Assembly: GCA_934463425.1 (NCBI GenBank)
Contig: CAKSJP010000014.1
Coordinates: 1-56,565, forward strand
Length of the DNA: 56,565 nt
Reading direction: 5' to 3'
DNA from: an uncultured Ruminococcus sp.
GTDB lineage: Bacteria > Bacillota > Clostridia > Oscillospirales > Ruminococcaceae
This document shows positions 25,088 through 33,800 of the stretch, piece by piece (position 1 is the first letter of the stretch; each line of letters starts with the position of its first letter). The position numbers and the translations under genes were made by a program. A model generated the notes under the pieces. The model was not told the origin of the DNA. It searched no databases and saw only the letters and a program-made list of their open reading frames with translations.

Positions 25088-25726
25088 ATGAATTCAAAAT
25101 CCCCCAAAACCAAATTCGGCAAACAAATGCTCTACATCCTGCTCCCCTTCGTCCTGCCCCTCTGTCTTATTGTGCTGGGCATTGTGCTGATTTCCAAGCC
25201 TGCAGTAGTAAACGGTATCTTCCTGACGCTGGGCATTCTGGTTGCTGTGATCGGACTGATCGAAACTGTCATTTATGCCTCACGCCGCAAATTCCAGCCC
25301 GAGGGAAGATATCTGATCACAGGAATTTCCCTGCTGATCGTTGGTGCGCTGCTTATCATCCTGCCCTTTACCATCAATAATCTGATCCCCATTATTCTGA
25401 GCATCTGCGTATTGGGCAGCGGTATTTCCGGCATTGTCAACACGCTGGCCTTTCGCAAAGAGGACACCAACATTCTGGCATCCATGCTGTTTGCCGTCAC
25501 CAACTGTCTGCTTGGCATCTTCATCCTGATCTATGTGCTGCGCAACAGCAACGAGATCGGCTGGAAGGTTATCGGCATCCTCATGATTATCAGCGGTGCG
25601 CTGCGGCTCATCAACGAAGTCATTGCACGGCTTGCGCCGAAGCACTCCGGTTCTGTGGTAGAAACGACGTTCACAGAAGCCACAGTTACCGAACAGCCGC
25701 CGACAGAAGCGCCGAAAGAAAACTAA
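25088..25726 (+). CDS. DUF308 (HdeD-like) membrane protein
   Basis: This 212-aa protein has about six short hydrophobic helices between 12 and 175, in repeating pairs, as in DUF308/HdeD-like proteins. The tail after about 185 is polar and Thr-rich (VETTFTEATVTEQPPTEAPK). It starts 12 bp after the transglutaminase with AAAGGAG upstream, so it belongs to the same operon. HdeD is linked to acid stress in E. coli; no such role can be assumed here. Confidence 0.85.
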   Translation: MNSKSPKTKFGKQMLYILLPFVLPLCLIVLGIVLISKPAVVNGIFLTLGILVAVIGLIETVIYASRRKFQPEGRYLITGISLLIVGALLIILPFTINNLIPIILSICVLGSGISGIVNTLAFRKEDTNILASMLFAVTNCLLGIFILIYVLRNSNEIGWKVIGILMIISGALRLINEVIARLAPKHSGSVVETTFTEATVTEQPPTEAPKEN

Positions 25727-25741
25727 GGAAGTGTCATACAC

Positions 25742-26530
25742 ATGCTGAAAGCAAATTATCACACCCACACCGCCCGATGCCGCCATGCATGGGGCGAGGA
25801 TAAGGAATATGTGGAACACGCCATCCGGGAAGGCATGGAGGTTCTGGGTTTTTCCGATCACTGTCCCTGGGTCTTTCCGAAGGATTATGTCTCCCACACG
25901 CGGATGGAACCCAGAGAGCTGGACAATTATTTTTACGCACTGGAAGCGCTGAAGCAGGAATACGCCAGAGATATTACCATTTACATCGGATTTGAGTCGG
26001 AGTATATTCCGGAATTGATGGAAGAGCAGAATCGCCTTCTGGACGGCTATCCTGTGGATTATATGCTGCTGGGGGAACATTTCACCGCCAGCGAGATCAC
26101 GGGGCCATACACCGGACATCCCACCGAAGATGAGGCGGATCTCAAACGCTATGTTGATCTGGTGATCGAGGGCATGGAAACTGGAAAATATGCCTACACA
26201 GCGCATCCGGATCTGATCCATTACACCGGGTCGGATGCGGTCTATGAGGAGCACATGCTTCGTCTCTGCCGGTATCTCAAAGCGCACGATATCCCCGTCG
26301 AGATCAATTTGCTGGGCGTGGTGGAGCATCGTCACTATACCTCCGGCAGGTTTCTGCGCATTGCACAGGAAGTCGGAAACAGCGCCATAATTGGCTGCGA
26401 TGCCCATACCCCGGATCGGCTTTCCAATTCAGAATATATCCAGACCTGTCTGGATCTTGCAAAGCAGTACGCACTGCCTGTGGTGGAATTTCTCCCCGGA
26501 CTTCTGCCGAAAAAAATGGACGAAGGGTAA
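25742..26530 (+). CDS. PHP-family histidinol-phosphatase-like hydrolase
   Basis: This 262-aa PHP-domain protein has metal-binding motifs NYHTHTARCRHA at the start, GFSDHCPW near 37, GFESEY near 82, TAHPDL near 156 and GCDAHTP near 219. These match the HisJ/HisK type of histidinol phosphatase, the last but one step of histidine synthesis. No other his gene is nearby, so another phosphoester substrate is possible. It starts 15 bp after the DUF308 gene with AAGGAAG upstream and is probably the last gene of the moxR operon. Confidence 0.85.
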   Translation: MLKANYHTHTARCRHAWGEDKEYVEHAIREGMEVLGFSDHCPWVFPKDYVSHTRMEPRELDNYFYALEALKQEYARDITIYIGFESEYIPELMEEQNRLLDGYPVDYMLLGEHFTASEITGPYTGHPTEDEADLKRYVDLVIEGMETGKYAYTAHPDLIHYTGSDAVYEEHMLRLCRYLKAHDIPVEINLLGVVEHRHYTSGRFLRIAQEVGNSAIIGCDAHTPDRLSNSEYIQTCLDLAKQYALPVVEFLPGLLPKKMDEG

Positions 26531-26555
26531 AAAATCCGCAATTCCGGAAAAGGCG

Positions 26556-26584
26556 TTGACTTTTTCAGGGGAATGTGGTATAAT
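26556..26584 (+). promoter_or_regulatory. Promoter before the thi operon
   Basis: TTGACT (26556-26561), a 17-nt spacer and TATAAT (26579-26584). The start is expected near 26591, about 20 nt before a strong terminator hairpin. Confidence 0.8.
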
Positions 26585-26611
26585 AACAAAATAGAATGAC
26601 TGCGTAAAATG

Positions 26612-26646
26612 GGGCACACCACCGAAAAGGTGTGTGCCCTTTTTTT
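26612..26646 (+). terminator. Intrinsic terminator in the thi leader
   Basis: GGGCACACCACC and GGTGTGTGCCC pair over 11 bp with one bulged C around GAAAA, followed by seven T. It lies between the promoter at 26556 and thiS, so read-through is needed for expression from that promoter. The 20 nt before the stem are too short for a TPP riboswitch. Confidence 0.88.
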
Positions 26647-26697
26647 GCGTCACGAAATGGAATAATATGGAAGTGATGATAGAAAGGAGCGATTGAC

Positions 26698-26898
26698 ATG
26701 TGTGTAAACGGCGTACAGATCCCTCTAGAAAAGCCGCAGACGCTGCTGGAATTTCTGGAAGCACAGGGATACAACATCCAGCGCATCGCAGTAGAACGCA
26801 ATGAAAAGATCGAAGCAAAAGAGGACTATGCCGCAATTGTACTCAGTGACAGCGATGTGATCGAAGTTGTCAGCTTTATGGGCGGCGGCGCAGCATAA
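26698..26898 (+). CDS. thiS: Sulfur carrier protein ThiS
   Basis: This 66-aa ubiquitin-like carrier receives sulfur as a C-terminal thiocarboxylate and delivers it to ThiG for thiazole formation. The family core VNGVQIPLEKPQTLLEFLE is present. The C-terminus reads FMGGGAA, so the Gly-Gly that must be terminal is followed by two alanines. AAAGGAGCG precedes the ATG. It is the first gene of thiS-thiG-thiH-thiE/tenI-yczE; no thiF, needed for ThiS adenylation, is in the window. Confidence 0.92.
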   Translation: MCVNGVQIPLEKPQTLLEFLEAQGYNIQRIAVERNEKIEAKEDYAAIVLSDSDVIEVVSFMGGGAA

Positions 26899-26934
26899 AA
26901 ATAGTTCAACAGACTCGCAGGAGAAAACCGATTT

Positions 26935-26975
26935 TTAAGGCAACACCGCACAACGCTTGTGCAGTATTGCCTTAA
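26935..26975. repeat. 41-bp palindrome between thiS and thiG
   Basis: Arms 26935-26953 (starting TTAAGGCAAC) and 26957-26975 (ending TTGCCTTAA) are 19 nt with a 3-nt loop CGC. On the plus strand there are two C-A mismatches; on the minus strand the same positions are G-U wobbles, so a minus-strand RNA would pair without a break. It resembles a REP-like or miniature element, or a processing site that sets thiS/thiG ratios. Confidence 0.7.
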
Positions 26976-26995
26976 AGCAGAAAGGAAGCAATCAT

Positions 26996-27775
26996 ATGGA
27001 AACCTTAAAAAATGATACACTGGTACTGGGCGGAAAGGAGTTTCATTCCCGGTTTATTCTGGGCTCCGGAAAATTTTCGTTACAGCTGATCCGAGACGTT
27101 ATGGAATACGGCGGCAGCGAGATCGCCACCATTGCCCTGCGCCGCGCCAATGCAGACAGCCCGGAAAACATCCTGGATTTTCTGCCGGAGCATCTGACAC
27201 TGCTGCCGAACACCTCCGGCGCGAGAAATGCAGACGAAGCAGTACGCATTGCGCGGCTTTCCCGCGCGCTGGGCTGCGGTGATTTCGTCAAGGTCGAAGT
27301 CATCCCGGATGCCAAGTATCTGCTGCCGGACAATGCAGAGACCATCCGCGCCACAGAAATTCTGGCGAAGGAGGGATTTCACGTTCTGCCGTATATGTAC
27401 CCGGATCTCATTGCCGCACGCCGTCTGGCAGATGCCGGCGCCGCTGCCATTATGCCGCTGGGCGCTCCCATCGGCAGCAACAAGGGACTGCGCACCAAGG
27501 ACTTTATCCGGATCATCATTGACGAGATCGACCTGCCGGTCATTGTAGATGCCGGCATCGGCGCACCGTCTCAGGCGTGCGAAGCAATGGAAATGGGCGC
27601 TGCTGCCGTTATGGCAAATACCGCAGTAGCAACCGCTGACAACTGCCCCATGATGGCACACGCCTTCAAGCTGGCGATCGAAGCCGGACGCGCCGCTTAT
27701 CTGGCAAAATTGGGACGTGTTCTGGACTCCGGCGCAGAAGCTTCCAGTCCGCTGACTGGATTTTTACAGGATTGA
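26996..27775 (+). CDS. thiG: Thiazole synthase ThiG
   Basis: This 259-aa (beta/alpha)8-barrel enzyme joins deoxyxylulose 5-phosphate, dehydroglycine and ThiS thiocarboxylate into the thiamine thiazole. Family stretches include [19 protein letters not shown] at the start, the Schiff-base lysine region [23 protein letters not shown], and the phosphate-binding [19 protein letters not shown]. The ATG at 26996 has AAAGGAAG upstream. The next gene, thiH, starts 13 bp after the stop. Confidence 0.97.
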   Translation: METLKNDTLVLGGKEFHSRFILGSGKFSLQLIRDVMEYGGSEIATIALRRANADSPENILDFLPEHLTLLPNTSGARNADEAVRIARLSRALGCGDFVKVEVIPDAKYLLPDNAETIRATEILAKEGFHVLPYMYPDLIAARRLADAGAAAIMPLGAPIGSNKGLRTKDFIRIIIDEIDLPVIVDAGIGAPSQACEAMEMGAAAVMANTAVATADNCPMMAHAFKLAIEAGRAAYLAKLGRVLDSGAEASSPLTGFLQD

Positions 27776-27788
27776 GGAGGGCAGTATC

Positions 27789-28955
27789 ATGCGTAAGATC
27801 TATGACCCCATGGAATTTCAGCCGGGCATGCAGCAGATCGAGAGCGACATTTTTGACCGTGTGATCGCTGCCAGAAAGGCATATGCACCGGAACAGTATA
27901 CGGCAAAACAGGTGCAGACTGCCCTGCAAAAAGAAGAATTGTCGTTTGAGGATTTTGCAGCGCTGCTCTCCCCGGCGGCACAGCCTTTTTTGGAACAGAT
28001 GGCACGACGTGCCAAGGCAGAACGGGAGAAACATTTCGGCAACAACGTCCTGCTGTTTACACCGCTGTATATTTCCAACTACTGCGAAAACCAATGCGTT
28101 TACTGCGGATTCAACTGCAAAAATCCCATTACACGCTGCAAGCTGAATGCGGAGGAAATTGAAGCGGAAATGGCTGCGATCGCCAAAACCGGCATGCGGG
28201 AAGTCCTGCTGCTGACAGGCGAAAGCCGATCGGTTTCCGGTCCGGAATATATCGCAGAAGCAGTACGTATCGCCAAGAAATACTTCTCTACCATTGGCCT
28301 GGAGGTATATCCCATGAACGCTGACGAGTACGCCATGCTGCGGGCATGCGGCGCGGACTTTGTCACTGTTTTTCAGGAAACCTATGATCTGGAGCGGTAC
28401 GGCGAAATGCATGTTGCCGGCGCAAAACGCTGTTTCCCCTATCGCGTCTGCGCACAGGAACGGGCGCTGATGGGCGGCATGCGCGGCGTTGGATTCGGCG
28501 TGCTGCTGGGACTGGCAGACTTCCGCAAGGATATGTTTGCTGCCGGAATCCACGCGGCTCTGCTGCAAAAGAAGTATCCTCAGGGCGAGATCGCGCTGTC
28601 TTTTCCGCGGCTGCGTCCCTATAAGAACCACGAGGAGACCAACCCCAACGATGTACACGAAACCCAACTTTTGCAGATGATGCTCGCCTGCCGCATTTTC
28701 CTGCCCTTCGCAAGCTTCACCATCTCCACGCGGGAACGCGCCGGATTCCGGGATCATGTTCTGCCTCTGGCAGCCACCAAGATCTCTGCCGGTGTCGATG
28801 TGGGAATCGGCGGCCACAACGAGGAGCACAAGCAAAAGGGTGACGCGCAGTTTGAGATTTCTGATCCCAGAAGTCTCCAGGAGATCCATGAAGCCATTCT
28901 CGCTCAGGGCATGCAGCCGGTCTATACCGACTACATCAACACCAACATTCTATGA
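27789..28955 (+). CDS. thiH: Tyrosine lyase ThiH (radical SAM)
   Basis: This 388-aa radical SAM enzyme cleaves tyrosine to dehydroglycine for thiazole synthesis; its presence indicates the anaerobic route rather than ThiO. The iron-sulfur motif CENQCVYC lies near residue 98. The stretch SYDLERYGEMHVAG-like (here TYDLERYGEMHVAG) and RVGFGVLLGL-like (GVGFGVLLGLAD) regions are typical. The stop overlaps the next start as ATGA. Confidence 0.96.
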   Translation: MRKIYDPMEFQPGMQQIESDIFDRVIAARKAYAPEQYTAKQVQTALQKEELSFEDFAALLSPAAQPFLEQMARRAKAEREKHFGNNVLLFTPLYISNYCENQCVYCGFNCKNPITRCKLNAEEIEAEMAAIAKTGMREVLLLTGESRSVSGPEYIAEAVRIAKKYFSTIGLEVYPMNADEYAMLRACGADFVTVFQETYDLERYGEMHVAGAKRCFPYRVCAQERALMGGMRGVGFGVLLGLADFRKDMFAAGIHAALLQKKYPQGEIALSFPRLRPYKNHEETNPNDVHETQLLQMMLACRIFLPFASFTISTRERAGFRDHVLPLAATKISAGVDVGIGGHNEEHKQKGDAQFEISDPRSLQEIHEAILAQGMQPVYTDYINTNIL

Positions 28956-29542
28956 TGCTCTGTGTCACCGACCGAAAGCTGTGCCGGGGCAGCTTTTTGG
29001 CGCGAATCGAACAGCTTGCCGCAGGAGGTGCAGACGGGATTTTGCTCCGGGAAAAGGATCTGTCCCCGGCTGCGTACACTGCTCTTGCCGCAGAGTGTCT
29101 GGACATTTGCCGGCGCTATCAGACACCGCTCTGGCTGAACAGCTTTCCGGAAACGGCGCAAGCGCTGCGTCTGCCAGTACAGCTGCCGCTTTCTCTGCTG
29201 CAAAGTCTGACAAAAACCGAAAAAGAACAGCTCCCGGCAATTGGCGCGTCTGTACACAGCCTGGCAGATGCGCAGCTGGCGGAGCGCCTGGGTGCGGACT
29301 GGCTGATTGCCGGACACATTTTCCCTACTGCCTGCAAACCAGATCTCCCGCCGCGAGGATTGTCCTTTCTTCGAGAGGTCTGTGACAGCGTTTCTATCCC
29401 GGTCTATGCCATCGGCGGCATAACACCGGAGCAACAGGCGGAGATTCGACAGGCCGGAGCCGCCGGCTGCTGCGTTATGTCGCAAATGATGCAGTGTGAA
29501 GATCCAAAGGCAGAATTGCAGAAGTGGAGGCATCAAGCTTGA
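28952..29542 (+). CDS. ThiE/TenI family protein
   Basis: This 196-aa protein has a TIM-barrel ThiE/TenI fold: MMLCVTDRKL at the start, GADGILLREKDLS near 27, HSLADAQLAERLGADWLIAGHIF near 103, and VYAIGGITPEQQAEIRQAGAAG near 152. ThiE joins the thiazole and pyrimidine halves; TenI isomerises the thiazole product. The short GxD/REKD region and the cluster without thiC, thiD or thiM leave both open; I lean slightly to TenI. It overlaps thiH by 4 bp. Confidence 0.85.
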   Translation: MMLCVTDRKLCRGSFLARIEQLAAGGADGILLREKDLSPAAYTALAAECLDICRRYQTPLWLNSFPETAQALRLPVQLPLSLLQSLTKTEKEQLPAIGASVHSLADAQLAERLGADWLIAGHIFPTACKPDLPPRGLSFLREVCDSVSIPVYAIGGITPEQQAEIRQAGAAGCCVMSQMMQCEDPKAELQKWRHQA

Positions 29543-30225
29543 ATCATGCATTCGTCAAAGACCCATTATTCAAGGATATGGTACAACGATATCTGTTGTT
29601 TATCATTGGTCTCTTTTTCAGTGCCCTCGGCGTAGCAATCACCAAAAAAGGCGAACTGGGCGTTTCGCCCATTTCCTCAGTGGCAAATGTGATGAGCATT
29701 CAGCTGCCGCAGCTTTCTTTGGGATACTGGCTCATTATCTGGAACTGTGTGCTGATCCTGGGACAGATCTTATTGCTGCGAAAGAAATTTCAGTGGATCC
29801 AGTTATTACAAGTGCCGCTTTCATTTTTATTTGGATGGTTCACCGATTTCGGTGTATGGCAGATCTCGTTTTTTGAACCGAAAAACTACATTGTACAGAT
29901 CCTGTTGGTGTTGACCGGCACTGTTGTTCTTGGCTTCGGCATTTCACTGGCAGTTACTGCAAACGTCATTTTGAACTCCGGCGAGGCCTTTGTCAAAGCG
30001 CTCTCCGACACCATTCACAAGGAATTCGGCAACGTAAAGATCGTGTTTGATATCAGCTGCGTTGCGATGGCAGTCATTTTGTCGTTCCTGTTCTTCCAAC
30101 GGTTGGAGGGCACACGGGAAGGCACGATCATTGCCGCTCTCTGCACCGGCTTTGTGGTGAAATTTTTCAGCAAATACACTGCGCCGCCCATTGAGAGATT
30201 TTTCACCAAAAACATACAATCCTAA
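29539..30225 (+). CDS. YczE/YitT-like membrane protein
   Basis: This protein of about 228 aa has five or six TM helices, with GVSPISSVANVMS near 42 and GFGISLAVTANVILNSGEAF near 130, like YczE/YyaS (DUF6198) membrane proteins. I chose TTG at 29539 because GGAGG lies 8 nt upstream and the start overlaps the thiE/tenI stop as TTGA; a GTG at 29524 would overlap more and lacks that spacing. Tight coupling to thiazole genes suggests, but does not show, transport of a thiamine precursor. Confidence 0.82.
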   Translation: MNHAFVKDPLFKDMVQRYLLFIIGLFFSALGVAITKKGELGVSPISSVANVMSIQLPQLSLGYWLIIWNCVLILGQILLLRKKFQWIQLLQVPLSFLFGWFTDFGVWQISFFEPKNYIVQILLVLTGTVVLGFGISLAVTANVILNSGEAFVKALSDTIHKEFGNVKIVFDISCVAMAVILSFLFFQRLEGTREGTIIAALCTGFVVKFFSKYTAPPIERFFTKNIQS

Positions 30226-30244
30226 ACGCATCCCATAAAACAAA

Positions 30245-30277
30245 AAAACCTGTCCTATGTTTGGTAGGACAGGTTTT
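30245..30277. terminator. Bidirectional terminator, thi operon and clpX
   Basis: AAAACCTGTCCTA and TAGGACAGGTTTT form a 13-bp stem around TGTTTGG, with A/T runs usable on both strands between convergent operons. Confidence 0.9.
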
Positions 30278-30292
30278 CTGTTTCTGCAAAAT

Positions 30293-31591
30293 TTAGAGTG
30301 CCGCTTCTTCCGGCGGAATGTTTTCGATTTCCTTGCCGTCAGCATCGTAGAATTTCGGGCGCGCTGTGCCGTTGACACAGTCGGCGTTGACCACGATCTT
30401 CTTTACGTTATCCACAGAAGGTGTGGTGTACATGCTATCCATCAGCGTTGCTTCCATAATGGAGCGCAGTCCGCGGGCACCGGTTTTCCGAGCAATTGCT
30501 TCGGTCGCAACTGCTGTCAGTGCGTCCTCAGTCAGTTCCAGCTGGATGTTATCAAAGTCAAACAGCTTCTGGTACTGTTTTACCAGAGCGTTCTTCGGCT
30601 CAGTCAGAATGCGGATCAGTGCCGCTTCGTCCAGATCGTCCAAAGTGGTGATGACCGGCAGTCTGCCGACCAACTCCGGAACCAGACCGAACTTCACCAG
30701 ATCCTGCGGTGTGACCTGACGGAAAATGTTGACCAGATCTTTTTTCTGCTGTGCGATCGGCGCATCAAAGCCCAGCGCTGCCGGAGCCATGCGCTTCTGG
30801 ATCAGCTTTTCCAATCCATCGAATGCACCACCGCAGATAAACAGGATGTTCCGTGTATCCACATGGATAAACTCCTGATTCGGGTGCTTTCTGCCGCCCT
30901 GGGGCGGTACATTGGAGACAGTGCCCTCGATGATCTTCAGCAGTGCCTGCTGTACGCCTTCACCGCTGACATCTCTGGTCAGCGAAACATTCTCCGACTT
31001 CCGGGAGATCTTGTCGATCTCATCGATATAGATGATGCCGCGTTCTGCCGCCTCTACATCAAAATCCGCCGCCTGGAGCAAGCGCTGCAGTACGTTTTCC
31101 ACGTCATCGCCCACATAGCCGGCTTCGGTAATGGTCGTTGCATCGGCAATGGCGAACGGTACGTCCAGGATCTTTGCAAGTGTCTGCGCCAGATAAGTTT
31201 TTCCGACACCAGTCGGACCGAGCAGCAGGACGTTGCTCTTCTGGAGTTCCACATCCCGCGCCGCATCTGCCTTAGACTGGTTCAGGATACGCTTATAGTG
31301 GTTATACACCGATACAGAAAGAGTGATCTTCGCCAGATCCTGCCCGATAACATATTCATCCAATGTCTTTTTGATCTCAGCCGGCTTCAGCAGGCGAATC
31401 TCAGTTGGTGCTTTCGATTTTTTCTTTTTCTCTGTGGTATCTGCAGCCGGATTCACCGGTCCATACAGCATTTCATAGCAATAGGTCACACACTCGCTGC
31501 AAATGTTCACATCTGCAGCGGAGATCATGCCTTCTACCATATGTTCCGGCTTGCCGCAGAAATTGCATCGTTTTTCTTTTTTCTCGTCCAT
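30293..31591 (-). CDS. clpX: ClpX ATPase subunit of ClpXP protease
   Basis: This 432-aa AAA+ unfoldase has the N-terminal zinc-binding domain ([13 protein letters not shown], then ICSECV), Walker [19 protein letters not shown] near 122, Walker B YIDEIDKI near 188, and the sensor/arginine region [12 protein letters not shown] near 370. ClpX feeds unfolded substrates into ClpP. It follows clpP by 12 bp in the operon tig-clpP-clpX. Confidence 0.98.
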   Translation of the reverse strand: MDEKKEKRCNFCGKPEHMVEGMISAADVNICSECVTYCYEMLYGPVNPAADTTEKKKKSKAPTEIRLLKPAEIKKTLDEYVIGQDLAKITLSVSVYNHYKRILNQSKADAARDVELQKSNVLLLGPTGVGKTYLAQTLAKILDVPFAIADATTITEAGYVGDDVENVLQRLLQAADFDVEAAERGIIYIDEIDKISRKSENVSLTRDVSGEGVQQALLKIIEGTVSNVPPQGGRKHPNQEFIHVDTRNILFICGGAFDGLEKLIQKRMAPAALGFDAPIAQQKKDLVNIFRQVTPQDLVKFGLVPELVGRLPVITTLDDLDEAALIRILTEPKNALVKQYQKLFDFDNIQLELTEDALTAVATEAIARKTGARGLRSIMEATLMDSMYTTPSVDNVKKIVVNADCVNGTARPKFYDADGKEIENIPPEEAAL

Positions 31592-31603
31592 TTCGGTTCC
31601 CCT

Positions 31604-32194
31604 TTATCTATGCTCGATCACCTTATCGATCAGGCCGTACGCCTTTGCCTCTTCGGCATACATATAATTATCCCGCTCTGTGTCATTTTCAATGACTTCC
31701 AACGGTTTCCCGGTGTTTTTCGCCAGGATCTCGTTCATCTTCTGACGAACGCGAACCAGGTGATCCGATGCGATCTTGATATCGGTGCACTGACCGGACA
31801 GACCGCCGGAGATCAGCGGCTGGTGAATCATGATCTCACTGTTGGGCAGTGCAATACGCTTGCCCTTTGCGCCGGAAGAAAGCAGGAATGCACCCATGGA
31901 AGCAGCCATACCAATGCAGATGGTAGAAACGTCGCACTTGATATACTGCATGGTGTCATAGATTGCCATACCGGCTGTGATCGAACCGCCGGGGCTGTTG
32001 ATGTAAAGTGAAATATCCTTTTCGTTATCCTGACCCTCCAGGTACAGCAGCTGTGCAACGACCAGACTGGCAGTTGCATCGTTGACCTGATCGGACAGCA
32101 TGATGATGCGGTCATTCAGCAGACGGGAGAAAATATCATAAGAACGCTCGCCGCGGCTGGTCTGTTCTACAACGTAAGGTACTAAACTACTCAT
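31604..32194 (-). CDS. clpP: ClpP serine protease subunit
   Basis: This 196-aa tetradecameric protease subunit shows its catalytic serine in [14 protein letters not shown], histidine in IMIHQPL and aspartate in [10 protein letters not shown]. The start at 32194 ([17 protein letters not shown]) has AAGGAAG at proper distance; an ATG two codons earlier touches that site. Between tig and clpP lies a stem-loop that may lower read-through. Confidence 0.97.
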   Translation of the reverse strand: MSSLVPYVVEQTSRGERSYDIFSRLLNDRIIMLSDQVNDATASLVVAQLLYLEGQDNEKDISLYINSPGGSITAGMAIYDTMQYIKCDVSTICIGMAASMGAFLLSSGAKGKRIALPNSEIMIHQPLISGGLSGQCTDIKIASDHLVRVRQKMNEILAKNTGKPLEVIENDTERDNYMYAEEAKAYGLIDKVIEHR

Positions 32195-32249
32195 GTTCAT
32201 CTTCCTTTCTAAAATCGACACATTCCGAAAAATGTGCACATACCACAGA

Positions 32250-32270
32250 GGGCGAACCAAGAGTTCGCCC
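32250..32270 (-). repeat. Stem-loop between tig and clpP
   Basis: GGGCGAAC and GTTCGCCC pair over 8 bp around a 5-nt loop. No T-run follows, so it is more likely an attenuating or processing hairpin inside the tig-clpP-clpX transcript than a full terminator. Confidence 0.6.
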
Positions 32271-32307
32271 GTCTGTTTTCATCTATTTTTCTAATTGCCT
32301 GTTCGGA

Positions 32308-33624
32308 TTATTCCTCAGTTGCTGCAGCTTCTTCTGCCGGAGCCTCAACAGCAACAGCAGCTTCCTTTACCAGATCCATTGCCTTTGTTGCCAGCATGTC
32401 CTCGCGCAGATCTTCCAGATAAATGCGCTTCTTTACATCCTCAGCAGTCAGGTTGTTCTCTTCTGCCAGACGATTTACTTCAGCTTCCAGATCTTCGTCA
32501 GAAACTTCCAGCTTTTCCAGTTCAGCAACCTTTTCCAGAGCCAGACGCAGCTTTACTTCGTTCTCTGCGCGCTCCAGATAGGTTTCCTTCAGTGCATCCT
32601 GATCCATGCCAGTGTACTGCAGATACAGATCCATGGAAACGCCCTGTGCCTTCAGCTGGTTTGCGAACTGGTTCATCAGGCTGTCTGCGCGGTGCTCAAA
32701 CATGCAGTGCGGAACCGGATCAGTAACCTTTTCGATCAGCTTCAGAGTAACTGCGTTCTCAAAAGAGTTGGCTGCAGCATTCTCAGCATTTTCTTCCAGC
32801 TTCTTGCGAACGTCAGCCTTCAGCTCATCTACAGTGTCAAAGTCAGAAGTATCCTTTACGAATTCATCATCCAGCTCCGGCAGCTCTTCGTGAGAAATGC
32901 TGTTGATAGAGCAGTGGAATACAGCTTCTTTGCCTGCATACTCTTCCATCTGATAATCTTCCGGGAAAGTCACAGTAACGTCAAATTCTTCGCCGATGTT
33001 ATGACCAGCTACCTGATCCTCAAAGCCCGGAATAAACTGACCGCTGCCCAGCTTCAGCTGATAGTTCTCGCCCTTGCCGCCGTCAAACGCCTCGTCGCCG
33101 AAGAAGCCCTCAAAGTTCAGGTTTACTTCGTCGCCCATTTCAGCTGCGCGATCATCAACAGAAACAACGCGGGCATTACGCTGACGCATATTCTCGATCT
33201 GCTGATCTACATCTGCATCAGTGATTTCCTTTACAGACTTCGGTGCTTCGATGCCCTTATAGCCTTCCAGAGTGATCTCCGGCTTAGTTACGCAGATCAC
33301 CTTCATGGTAACGCCGTCTTCCTTGCTGACAGCAGTTACTTCTACCTTCGGGGTGTCCACAACGTTCAGCTCGTTGTCAACGATCAGAGCCGGCAGTTCC
33401 ATGTTCAGCAGTGCATTGATCGCATCCTCGTAGAATACGTTCTCGCCGTATGTTCTCTCGCACATTTTCCGCGGCACTTTGCCCTTGCGGAAGCCCGGCA
33501 TAGAGATATTCTTCTTCTGACGCTGATAAGCAGCTTCTACTGCTTTTTCAAAGCTCTCTGCATCGATTTCAACGACCAGTTCGGTCATGTTCACATCTGT
33601 TTTGTTTGAAGATTTCAGATTCAT
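32308..33624 (-). CDS. tig: Trigger factor
   Basis: This 438-aa ribosome-associated chaperone and prolyl isomerase has three parts. The N-terminal ribosome-docking domain carries the signature GFRKGKVPRKM near 43. The FKBP-type domain near 150-245 includes GDEVNLNFEGFFGDEAFDGG. The helical C-terminal arm ends in an Ala/Glu-rich tail. The ATG at 33624 has GGAGG upstream. Its place before clpP and clpX is the conserved bacterial order, linking folding and degradation of new proteins. Confidence 0.97.
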   Translation of the reverse strand: MNLKSSNKTDVNMTELVVEIDAESFEKAVEAAYQRQKKNISMPGFRKGKVPRKMCERTYGENVFYEDAINALLNMELPALIVDNELNVVDTPKVEVTAVSKEDGVTMKVICVTKPEITLEGYKGIEAPKSVKEITDADVDQQIENMRQRNARVVSVDDRAAEMGDEVNLNFEGFFGDEAFDGGKGENYQLKLGSGQFIPGFEDQVAGHNIGEEFDVTVTFPEDYQMEEYAGKEAVFHCSINSISHEELPELDDEFVKDTSDFDTVDELKADVRKKLEENAENAAANSFENAVTLKLIEKVTDPVPHCMFEHRADSLMNQFANQLKAQGVSMDLYLQYTGMDQDALKETYLERAENEVKLRLALEKVAELEKLEVSDEDLEAEVNRLAEENNLTAEDVKKRIYLEDLREDMLATKAMDLVKEAAVAVEAPAEEAAATEE

Positions 33625-33739
33625 GTTTGGTATCCTCCAATTGATGATTACAATACCTTCCATTACAATGTAGTGAAAATGGAAGGACTGATTTTATCGA
33701 TAATATGCGAGTGCTTTAAAATGCGCACACGCTTTCATT

Positions 33740-33748
33740 ATTATAGCA
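33740..33748 (-). promoter_or_regulatory. Extended -10 promoter of tig-clpP-clpX
   Basis: TGCTATAAT on the minus strand is an extended -10 box. No good -35 box is seen at 17 nt. The 5' UTR would be about 110 nt. Confidence 0.5.
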
Positions 33749-33800
33749 TATTTGTCCCGTTTTGGCTAGTGGATTTCCGCACTTCTCTATTTTGTACAAT

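Noticed and set aside
26585..26697. TPP riboswitch before thiS
   Set aside because: The conserved CUGAGA-type and other core motifs are absent and the space before the terminator is too short.
30257..32011. A 584-codon open frame opposite clpX and clpP
   Set aside because: Both opposite genes are certain; the frame is a by-product of their codon usage.
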